A DNA stretch of 64,000 nucleotides, from positions 6,944,001 to 7,008,000 of the forward strand of contig NZ_JADWYI010000001.1 in the NCBI RefSeq assembly GCF_016904885.1, in the 5' to 3' direction. Each line of letters opens with the position of its first letter. Positions within the stretch are counted from its first letter, which is position 1. Shown here piece after piece: positions 50,004 through 57,631 of the stretch. The DNA comes from Archangium primigenium (GTDB taxonomy: Bacteria > Myxococcota > Myxococcia > Myxococcales > Myxococcaceae). Both the position numbers and the translations under genes were made by a program. The notes beneath the pieces were generated by a model that saw nothing but the letters and a program-made list of their open reading frames with translations, did no database searches and was not told the DNA's origin.

Positions 50004-51641
50004 TCATGGCAATGGCGGTGTGTAGACGATTTCCACGGACTGGAGACCCACGGCGTTGAAATGTTTCCTGAGCACCATGACCATGCGCTCTTCCGCGACG
50101 TGCCAACGCAGCCGAAGTCCCCCCGCGACCCGAAGTTGCCGTTCGGCCTGTTCCAGCATTCCGCCAAGCCCTTCGTAGTTCCAGCGAGGTCTGAGGTTGT
50201 CGTCGAACCATTTTTCGTACTCGCGTGCCTTGGCTTCGAGCAGTGTGCCCGTCTTCGGATCGTAGCCGTCGTAATGGGCACACTCTCCCTCCCGACAAAC
50301 CTTGTAGGACCACCGCCTGGGAGCACCGGTAACCTGGGCCTGATAGGCGCGGGCCTGCTCGGACATGCTGGACGTGTCCTCCACCCAGTGTCCGGGGCCG
50401 CCCGCGGGTGGCCAGCCACCACCGCCAGCGCCCTGGGCCCCCGTGTTCGCCATGTGGAGGACGTGGGTAGCACTCAGCGCGCCCCCCACCCCCGCGACGG
50501 CGCGCCCCGCCGGCAGCGCCACGACACGCACCGCCAGCAGCCCCTCTCCGGAGAGCGACAGCAAGGGGAGTGACACTTCTCCCAGCGCCCCACCCCAGGA
50601 CGCCACTTTCGCCGCCCCCGCCCCGGACGTCCCCACCAGCAGCAGCGCCCCCGTGGCGAGCCGCGACACCGTGCGCACCCGCTCCGCGTGGGGCTTGTGG
50701 CGAAACTCCTCCCAGAGCCTCGGCGCGTTCGCGTACAGCCCGCGCACCGCCCCGGGAAGCTGTCCCAGGGCATTCAGCGTCTCCCCCGGGTGGAAGACGA
50801 GGCGGTAGACGCCCTCCACCATGTCCACCACCGCCAGGGCCGCCCCCTCCCCCACGGGCAGCACCACGCCGTCATCCGGTGCGTACAGGCCCGCCGGACG
50901 GGCGTCCTTCGCCACTTCCAGCGCTCCGTCCACCGCGAAGAGCCGACCTCCCTCGATGGCGTAGAAGGGGCCCACCTCGAAGCGCCCGGCGCGCAGGGTG
51001 CCGTCTGCATCCACCGTGGCCTGCCCCGCCCGCTGGAGCGCCTCCCCCGTCGTGGGCTTCACGAGGTAGCCATCCGGCCGCGCCACCAGCAGTTGCGTGA
51101 AGCGCCGCATGCGCGTGTGCAGCACCTCGCGCGACACCGGCGCGCCGCCCGTGGCCACCTCCATCAGCAGGTGCGCCGCCATGCGCCTGGGACCGAAATT
51201 GCTCAGCGTCACCGGCGTGGACAGCAGGTGCGGGAGCAGTTCCAGCGCCCGCTGGGGGGACAGCGTGCGGCCATCCTCGGGCAGCGCGTCGAAGGGTACG
51301 CCCACCCGCGACAGGAAGCCCTGGAAGTAGTCCAGGGTGATGGGCACCGCGTACGGCCTCCCCTCCCCCACGCCATCGGGCCAGCCGAGCTCCGCGCCGT
51401 GTTCCTCCGGAAGCGCGGCCTCGGCCTGGTCAGCGCGTCGCTCCTCGCGGACGCGCGGTGTCACCGGGACGACAGGGACGCCTCTCGTCCTCGCGTGTTC
51501 CCGAGCCACCGGGCTCACCCCCGGGGATGATGACCGCGAGGGGGCCGCGGGCCGTGCGCCCCCGAGAGAAGGACCCGTGACACACGCGGCATTCACCGCG
51601 AGCAGGAGCATCAGCACGCGGAGGGCGCGGCGTCCCGACAT
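50004..51641 (-). CDS. lipoprotein toxin with C-terminal Tox-REase-5 nuclease domain
   Basis: A 545-residue polymorphic-toxin-like protein. It has a lipoprotein signal (ALRVLMLLLAVNAACVTG), a long N-terminal region with no recognised enzyme, and a hydrophobic Gly/Ala-rich stretch near 320-390 that could insert in a membrane. The C-terminal Tox-REase-5 domain has a restriction-endonuclease-like site: D458/D461 in CAHYDGYDPKTG, and E469-x-K471 in LLEAKAREY. It should cut DNA or RNA in a target cell lacking the Imm52 partner. ATG 51641 is chosen for signal length; ATG 51668 is equally possible. The route of delivery is unknown. Confidence 0.85.
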   Translation of the reverse strand: MSGRRALRVLMLLLAVNAACVTGPSLGGARPAAPSRSSSPGVSPVAREHARTRGVPVVPVTPRVREERRADQAEAALPEEHGAELGWPDGVGEGRPYAVPITLDYFQGFLSRVGVPFDALPEDGRTLSPQRALELLPHLLSTPVTLSNFGPRRMAAHLLMEVATGGAPVSREVLHTRMRRFTQLLVARPDGYLVKPTTGEALQRAGQATVDADGTLRAGRFEVGPFYAIEGGRLFAVDGALEVAKDARPAGLYAPDDGVVLPVGEGAALAVVDMVEGVYRLVFHPGETLNALGQLPGAVRGLYANAPRLWEEFRHKPHAERVRTVSRLATGALLLVGTSGAGAAKVASWGGALGEVSLPLLSLSGEGLLAVRVVALPAGRAVAGVGGALSATHVLHMANTGAQGAGGGGWPPAGGPGHWVEDTSSMSEQARAYQAQVTGAPRRWSYKVCREGECAHYDGYDPKTGTLLEAKAREYEKWFDDNLRPRWNYEGLGGMLEQAERQLRVAGGLRLRWHVAEERMVMVLRKHFNAVGLQSVEIVYTPPLP

Positions 51642-51776
51642 CACTCGCCACCCCTGAGGCAGGGCCATCGCGGTCTCCAGACAAGCCTCCCCAGGAGGCA
51701 GCGCCCGGTGAAGGTCGCCGGCCAAGGCCAAGGGGCGAGCACACCGTAGACCGGTCTTCACGGAGAAGACGAGCAC

Positions 51777-53039
51777 ATGAGGATTGGCATCATCGGCGGG
51801 GGAATTGGCGGCTTGACCCTGGCCCATGCGCTCCGCGCTCGGGGCTTCTCCCCCCAGGTCTTCGAGCGGGATGCGTCGGTGGAGCGAACGGCCGGCTACC
51901 GGCTGCACCTGAACGCCAGCGCCCTCGCCGCCCTGGAGCGAGGCGTTCCGTCTCCCCTGCTCCAGGCCCTGCGCGCCAGTGGAACCGGGCCCGAGTCCTT
52001 CACGCGCTTCTCCGTGCTCGACCACCATGGCCGCACCTGTCTCCGACTCCCCGTGTCCCCCGAGGAGGACATGCTGATGATCGGCCGACGCCCGCTGCGC
52101 GCCATCCTCGCCCGGGACCTCGGCGAGCAGGTGCGCTGGGGCGTGCGATTCACCGGCTATTCGGAGCACGCGGATCGGGTGGTGGTGCACCTGGACGGCG
52201 CCCGGGACGAAGAGGTCGACGTGCTCGTGGGGGCGGATGGCACGCGCTCGCGGATCACCCGGCAACTCAAGGGCCAGGAGGCCTCACGGCCCGCGGGCAT
52301 CGTGGGCATCGCGGGGAAGACGCCCCTGACGGACGTCACGTCTCCCTCGGTGCCGGAGGCGCTGTTCCAGGGGCCCGGGTTCGCCATCGGGCCCCTCGGG
52401 GTGGGCATGTTCCTCTCCACGCACCAGCCGCGTCCCGCCGAGGCCCAGGTCCGCGCCGAGCTCGAGCCCGCGTATGTCGTGTGGTCCGTGGCCGCGCGGC
52501 TCGATCAGTTCTCCGGACCCCCGGAGGGCCTGTCACCGCGCGCGCTCGTCGCCGAGGCCCACCGCCTGATCGAGCGCTGGTCCCCGCGCTTCCACCACCT
52601 GCTGGAGGCCTCGGAGCCGGAGAGCCCGGCGGCGTTTGCCTTCGTGTTTCCCGCGACCCTCGGGCCCTGGAGCTCCGAACGCGTGACCCTGCTGGGCGAT
52701 GCCATCCACCCCATGCCACCCACGGCGGGAGCGGGGGCGAGCACCGCCATCGTCGACGCGGTGCACCTGGCGGAGGACCTGGCGCGCGGGCCTCGCGCCG
52801 AGGCCCTGGCCCGCTACCAGGCCCGGATGCTCGGCTACGCGCCCGCCGTGGTGGACGAGGCCCGGCCGCCCCTGGCGTGGCAGCGCCGCCTCGCCCATCC
52901 CGTCCTGCGCGTCGTCGCCACCACCCTGGCCCTGCCCCTCGTGAGCGCCTCGCTGGCCGTGCTTGACGCCGTGCGCGCCCCGCGTCCAGCGTCGCGCATC
53001 CCCGTGCCTGGAGACGCCCATGAAGAAGCTCGTCAATGA
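51777..53039 (+). CDS. FAD-dependent monooxygenase (aromatic-hydroxylase type)
   Basis: A 420-residue flavoprotein. The N-terminal Rossmann motif GGGIGGLTLAHALRARGF has GxGxxG at 7-12. The DG-like motif LVGADGTRSRIT is present, and the flavin-binding GD motif reads LLGDAIHPMPPTAGAGAST. Members hydroxylate aromatic or polyketide-like substrates with NAD(P)H and O2; this one's substrate is unknown. A small palindrome (AGACCGGTCT, 51748-51757) lies 20 bases before the ATG. The last 20 bases overlap the start of the dihydroxyacetone kinase gene, so the two are co-transcribed, though I see no metabolic link. Confidence 0.9.
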   Translation: MRIGIIGGGIGGLTLAHALRARGFSPQVFERDASVERTAGYRLHLNASALAALERGVPSPLLQALRASGTGPESFTRFSVLDHHGRTCLRLPVSPEEDMLMIGRRPLRAILARDLGEQVRWGVRFTGYSEHADRVVVHLDGARDEEVDVLVGADGTRSRITRQLKGQEASRPAGIVGIAGKTPLTDVTSPSVPEALFQGPGFAIGPLGVGMFLSTHQPRPAEAQVRAELEPAYVVWSVAARLDQFSGPPEGLSPRALVAEAHRLIERWSPRFHHLLEASEPESPAAFAFVFPATLGPWSSERVTLLGDAIHPMPPTAGAGASTAIVDAVHLAEDLARGPRAEALARYQARMLGYAPAVVDEARPPLAWQRRLAHPVLRVVATTLALPLVSASLAVLDAVRAPRPASRIPVPGDAHEEARQ

Positions 53040-54714
53040 TCCCCGCGCCGTCGTGGGCGAGATGCTCGAAGGTCTGGTCTCGCTGCACCCCGGGCTCGCC
53101 CTGCTCGAGGGCGAGCACGTCATCCTCCGCTCGGACATTCCCCCCGAGCCCGCCGCGCGCCCCGTCGCCATCCTCTCCGGAGGCGGCAGCGGACACGAGC
53201 CCGCCCACGCGGGCTACGTGGGCCCCGGCATGCTCCACGCCGCCGTGGCCGGGGACGTGTTCACCTCGCCCAGCACGGACGCCGTGCTCGCCGCCCTGCG
53301 CGCCGTCTCCGGCCCCGCGGGCGCCCTGCTCGTGGTGAAGAACTACACCGGGGATCGGCTCAACTTCGGCCTCGCCGCCGAGCTGGCCCGGGCCGAGGGC
53401 ATTCCCGTGGAGGTCGTCGTCGTGGCCGATGACGTGGCCCTGCGCGACACCGTGGAGCCCGCGCGGCGCCGGGGGCTCGCCGGGACAATCTGGGTCCATA
53501 AGGTGGCGGGCGCCGCGTCCGCCGCCGGCGCGTCGCTCGCCGAGGTGGCGCGCGAGGCCGCCGAGGCCGCCGCCCAACTGGGCACCATGGGCGTGGGGCT
53601 CGGCGCCTGCACGGTGCCCGCCGCCGGTCGGCCGGGCTTCACCCTCGGCGAGGACGAGATGGAGCTGGGCCTCGGCATCCACGGGGAGCAGGGCGTGCGC
53701 CGCGTGCCGCTCCAGCCCGCGGATGCCCTCGTGGACACCCTGCTCTCCACGATCCTCGCGGACCGCCAGTGGGGCCCGGGCGAGCGCGTGGCCCTGCTCG
53801 TCAACGGCCTGGGGGGAACGCCCGCCCAGGAGCTGGCGATCATCGCCCGCCGGGCCCTGGCCTTCCTGCACGCGCGGGGACTGCGCGTGGAGCGGGCCTG
53901 GAGTGGCGCGTTCCTGACGGCCCTGGAGATGCCGGGCTGCTCGCTCTCCTTGATGAAGGTGGATGATGCCCGGCTGGCGCGGCTCGATGCCCCGGCCTCC
54001 GCGCCGGCCTGGCCGGGCAACGGCCGCATCGCCCCGCCGGTGCGCCGTGCGTCCTCCGCGTCCCCGCCCCAGGCCGACGCCTCCGTCGCGCGCACACCCG
54101 GCATGGAGCGCGTCTCCGAGGCCCTGCTCGCGGTCGCCCAGGCGCTCGATGCCGCCGAGGCCCGGTTGACGGAGCTCGACGCGGCGGCGGGAGACGGCGA
54201 CCTGGGCTTGAGCCTGGCGCGAGGCGCGGCGGCGATCCGCGCCCTGCCCGAGACGGCCTGGACGAGCCCCGCGCGGGCCCTGACGGCCGTGGGCGAGGCC
54301 TTGCGCCGGAGCATTGGCGGCAGCTCGGGGCCTTTCTACGCCACCGCCCTGCTGCGGGCCGCGCGCCAGTTGGAGGACGCCCCCGCGTCGGCACGGGCCT
54401 GGGCCGAGGCCTTCCGCGCGGGCGTGGCCGCGGTGGCGGAGCTCGGAGGCGCCCGTCCCGGGGATCGCACCATGCTCGATGCCCTGCACCCGGCCGCGGA
54501 GGCCTTCGCGCACGCCCTCGCGCAGGGCGAGCCCCCCGCCCTGGCCTGGGCCCGGGCCCTCCAGGCGGCCCGGGAGGGCACCGAGGCCACCCGGCACATG
54601 ACGCCGCGCCTGGGCCGGGCCAGCTACCTCGGCACGCGGGCGCTCGGGGTGCCGGACGCCGGCGCCGAGGGCGTCTGCGTCTGGCTGGCGGCGCTCACCC
54701 CCTTCATCCGGTAG
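53020..54714 (+). CDS. ATP-dependent dihydroxyacetone kinase (fused DhaK-DhaL)
   Basis: Phosphorylates dihydroxyacetone to dihydroxyacetone phosphate for glycolysis. The 564-residue chain joins a DhaK domain (GGGSGHEPAHAGYVG at 54-68, and the substrate-linking His221 in LGLGIHGEQG) to a DhaL domain from about residue 365 with the Mg-ADP loop GDGDLG at 391-396. This is the ATP-using single-chain form, not the PTS-dependent DhaKLM form. ATG 53020 lies within the end of the monooxygenase gene. The residues between domains are a Pro/Ala-rich linker. Confidence 0.93.
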   Translation: MKKLVNDPRAVVGEMLEGLVSLHPGLALLEGEHVILRSDIPPEPAARPVAILSGGGSGHEPAHAGYVGPGMLHAAVAGDVFTSPSTDAVLAALRAVSGPAGALLVVKNYTGDRLNFGLAAELARAEGIPVEVVVVADDVALRDTVEPARRRGLAGTIWVHKVAGAASAAGASLAEVAREAAEAAAQLGTMGVGLGACTVPAAGRPGFTLGEDEMELGLGIHGEQGVRRVPLQPADALVDTLLSTILADRQWGPGERVALLVNGLGGTPAQELAIIARRALAFLHARGLRVERAWSGAFLTALEMPGCSLSLMKVDDARLARLDAPASAPAWPGNGRIAPPVRRASSASPPQADASVARTPGMERVSEALLAVAQALDAAEARLTELDAAAGDGDLGLSLARGAAAIRALPETAWTSPARALTAVGEALRRSIGGSSGPFYATALLRAARQLEDAPASARAWAEAFRAGVAAVAELGGARPGDRTMLDALHPAAEAFAHALAQGEPPALAWARALQAAREGTEATRHMTPRLGRASYLGTRALGVPDAGAEGVCVWLAALTPFIR

Positions 54715-54747
54715 GCCGCTCGGTTTCCAGGAAGGGCGCGCCGGGGC

Positions 54748-55308
54748 TCACTCGGGTTTGCCGGTCGTCCCGCGCTCCTCCCGGTAGATGTTCGCGAGCG
54801 CGTGCGCGCGTTCGATCTCATCCCGGGCCGCGTCCACGGCGAGCACCTTCTCGAAGCGCTGCACCTGCTCGCGCAGCGCCGAACTCATGAGCCCGCCGAC
54901 CGCCAGGCGCGCGGAGGCGCTCTCCCGCTCGGCGCGCAACTCCGCCACGCGCTGGCCCAGGTCCGAGGCCGCCTCCAGGAGCAAGAGGCCGTCCTGTTCC
55001 GCCCGGACGAACGATTCGCGGGTGGAGTGCAGCAGGGCCTCCGTCTGCGAGCGATCCCGCTCCAGGGCCGGGGTGATCTTCGCGTCCCCCCGGGCCTGCA
55101 CGAGGCGCCGGTCGATCTCCTCCAGCCGCTGGGCGTAGCGCGACTCGGAGCGGGCCAGGTCGCCCTTGAGCGCGAGCAGCGTGGCGGCGGACTTGCGGAT
55201 GCCAGCCCCCTGCCGTTCGAGATCCTCGATGAGCTGATCGAACGCGGCGAGCGGATCCGTCACCGGAGGGGGCGAGCGCCGCAGTCTCTTGCGCAACCAG
55301 TCGAACAT
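54748..55308 (-). CDS. PspA/IM30-like coiled-coil protein
   Basis: A 186-residue protein, nearly all helical, starting with MFDWLRKRLRR. It is followed by long charged heptads (ARSESRYAQRLEEIDRRLV, then LGQRVAELRAERESASARL). An amphipathic N-terminus followed by coiled coil is the layout of PspA/IM30 membrane-remodelling proteins (usually about 220 residues), though the sequence match is modest. ATG 55308 fits this N-terminus. It is the last gene of a run with a VWA protein and a MoxR-type ATPase; its start lies 14 bases after the VWA gene's stop. Confidence 0.65.
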   Translation of the reverse strand: MFDWLRKRLRRSPPPVTDPLAAFDQLIEDLERQGAGIRKSAATLLALKGDLARSESRYAQRLEEIDRRLVQARGDAKITPALERDRSQTEALLHSTRESFVRAEQDGLLLLEAASDLGQRVAELRAERESASARLAVGGLMSSALREQVQRFEKVLAVDAARDEIERAHALANIYREERGTTGKPE

Positions 55309-55322
55309 GGCGGGAAGCGAGC

Positions 55323-57617
55323 CTAGCCGAACGGGCGGCACAGCAGGCGCACCCGCGTGACGAGCGGATGCAACTCCGGCCCCCGGGTGGCGAGCGCGGC
55401 GAGGTAGCGCGCCGGGGAGATCTGGTACACCTCGAGCAGGTGGTGCAAGAGCCCGAGGCTCTCGGTGGCGCGGCGGTCCGCGGGCGCCAGCGCGGCGGCC
55501 TCCACGAGGGCATCGAGGATGTCCGCCACGCGACGGGCCACCTCGGGGCCGGGGGCGTCCGGGGTGTCCGGGCCCGACAGGCGCGAGGGCTCGGGGAAGA
55601 GCGCGTCGAACGAGGCCTCGGCGACCAGGGCCGTGGAGGGCGCCGCGCGTCCGGTGGCGAGGGCCTCCAGCGCGGCCAGGTGGGGCGCGAGGGCGTCGAT
55701 GGCCTGGGGCGTGACGGGCACGTCGCGCGGCAGGAGGGTGCGCCAGGGGCTGTCGAACGCGGTGCGCGCCCACTGGATCTCCCGATCGGACAGGTGGTGG
55801 TAGAAGGCGCGGCCACCGCGGGCGCGCTGCTCCTCGACGAGCGCCTTGAGGTCCGGGTTCTCCTCGCCGAGCGACACGAAGCTCAGCGCGATGTCGAGCG
55901 AGTCCATGGGCGCGCGGGTGCGCCGGATGAGCTCCATGTCCACGCGGTCCTCGCCGTCGGTGATGAGCACCACGGTGGCGCGCGCCAGGTAGGGATCGCG
56001 ACCGCGCGCGGCGCGGATGGAGTCGAAGGCGGACATGAGCGCGAGGGAGATGTCCGTCTGGCCCTCGGCGGGCGAGTGGTGGAAGAGCTTCTCGATCTGC
56101 CGGGTGGCCTGCAGGACGGTGTCCACGCGGGACAGCTCCGTGGGCGTGTCGTTGAAGAAGGAGAAGTAGAGCGGATCGAAGGGTTTGCCCTGGCGGACCT
56201 TGACGCGCAGGTTGTTGAGCTCGGCGATGATGAGGGCATCGCGGAAGCGCGCGCGGGGGCCATGCATGGAGCCCGAGGCATCACAGACGTAGACGCGCAC
56301 GGCGGTGCGCTTCTTCTTCTGGCGCTCGGGAGGGGGCTCGTCCTCCAGGTAGGCCCGGACCAGCTGCCGGTGGGCGGCCAGGTCGTAGACGAGCATGCGC
56401 GGGTCGGCGATGACGAAGTTGTGCACGTCGTGCAGGCCGCCCGTGCGCTCGAACGTCATGTTCTGCGTGGGGTATGGCACCTGCCGGGGCACGGGGCGCA
56501 CCTTGCGCGTGTTCACCTCGATGATCTCGTCCGAGAGCACGTCCTCCACGTCGAAGTAGCGGGCACACCCGGCCGCCAGCTCGAAGGCGGCGCGCTGCTC
56601 GGGCCGCAAGGTGAAGGCCAGGTCCGCGAGCAGCTCATCGGGCGAGGTCGCCTCCCGCTGAGGGGCGGCATCGCTCGGGGCGGGCGGCGTGTCCTCTCCG
56701 AACCAGTGCCGCAGCTCCTCGCGCTCGGAGGACTCCACCAGGGCGCGCAGGGCGTCCCGGGACGGGAGCAAGGGGGTCAGGGCCGCGCGGGCCGCCGCGG
56801 CGAGCTCGGGCTGCCGGGCCTCCAGGGCGCGGTCATAGAGCCCCTTGAGCGAGCGCCAGGCGAGGTGGGGCTCGCGCACGGCGGACTGACGGACCTGGGC
56901 GACGAGCGCCTCCAGGGAGCGGGTCGCGGGGACTTCCCGCACGCGCTCGCGGGCCTGGGCCACCTCGTGGCGCAGCGCCACGCCCCGCTCGCGGTCATGC
57001 TCCATGCCGATGCGCAGCAGCAGCTCGTGGGCCACATCCAGGTCCCTGCGCTTTTGCACCACGTCGTCCACGGTGGTGCGCGCGCGCTGGGCGAAGAACT
57101 CGGCCACGGCCATGCGGGCCCGGCCCGGCACGCCCTGCGCGTCTCCCGCCGTCGTGGAGCGGGGAAAGAGCACCTGGGCCTCCGCGGGCGTCTCGGGCGA
57201 GGGGGACACGAACAGATCCGCCACCCGCAGCACCCGGGACAGTTGCAGGAAGCCCCGCTCCAGGGCCGTCCGCGCCCCCGGGGGCGTGCGGCCCACGCGG
57301 TGCATCTTCTCCACGGCCTCGAGCGCGCGCTCGAACTCCACCAGGGCCTCGTCCGCGCGCGCGCCCAGCCCCGTGGCCAGCTCCCCTACCCGGCCCTTCT
57401 TCACGCCCAGGTCGAACAACAGCCGGGCGTCCGCCAGGGTGTGCACGCCCACGCGCTCCAGGGCCCGGTCGAGCGCCGTGAGGGTGGGCAGCGAGAGGTC
57501 CGCCTCGGAGGGAGCCGTGACGCCCTTCCACCAGCCCCGCAGCCCCTCGGCCGGGGACACCGGGGCCTGGAGCGCGTCCAACCGCCCCCGCAGGCGGGAG
57601 AGCCGAGTGCCGAGCAC
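55323..57617 (-). CDS. von Willebrand A domain protein, partner of the MoxR ATPase
   Basis: A 764-residue protein. The N-terminal half is helical. The C-terminal VWA domain (about 435-640) has the metal site DASGS at 446-450 (VYVCDASGSMHGPRAR), a Thr in the third MIDAS loop region (EGQTDISLAL) and an Asp (VVLITDGEDR), so the metal site looks functional. It resembles ViaA/CoxE-type partners of MoxR ATPases. It starts 14 bases after the ATPase gene and precedes the PspA-like gene; the three form one operon. Confidence 0.88.
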   Translation of the reverse strand: MLGTRLSRLRGRLDALQAPVSPAEGLRGWWKGVTAPSEADLSLPTLTALDRALERVGVHTLADARLLFDLGVKKGRVGELATGLGARADEALVEFERALEAVEKMHRVGRTPPGARTALERGFLQLSRVLRVADLFVSPSPETPAEAQVLFPRSTTAGDAQGVPGRARMAVAEFFAQRARTTVDDVVQKRRDLDVAHELLLRIGMEHDRERGVALRHEVAQARERVREVPATRSLEALVAQVRQSAVREPHLAWRSLKGLYDRALEARQPELAAAARAALTPLLPSRDALRALVESSEREELRHWFGEDTPPAPSDAAPQREATSPDELLADLAFTLRPEQRAAFELAAGCARYFDVEDVLSDEIIEVNTRKVRPVPRQVPYPTQNMTFERTGGLHDVHNFVIADPRMLVYDLAAHRQLVRAYLEDEPPPERQKKKRTAVRVYVCDASGSMHGPRARFRDALIIAELNNLRVKVRQGKPFDPLYFSFFNDTPTELSRVDTVLQATRQIEKLFHHSPAEGQTDISLALMSAFDSIRAARGRDPYLARATVVLITDGEDRVDMELIRRTRAPMDSLDIALSFVSLGEENPDLKALVEEQRARGGRAFYHHLSDREIQWARTAFDSPWRTLLPRDVPVTPQAIDALAPHLAALEALATGRAAPSTALVAEASFDALFPEPSRLSGPDTPDAPGPEVARRVADILDALVEAAALAPADRRATESLGLLHHLLEVYQISPARYLAALATRGPELHPLVTRVRLLCRPFG

Positions 57618-57631
57618 GGGTCAGCGCCCCC

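Noticed and set aside
51748-51757. AGACCGGTCT palindrome before the monooxygenase as an operator
   Set aside because: Ten bases only and no linked regulator; palindromes of this length occur often by chance in GC-rich DNA.
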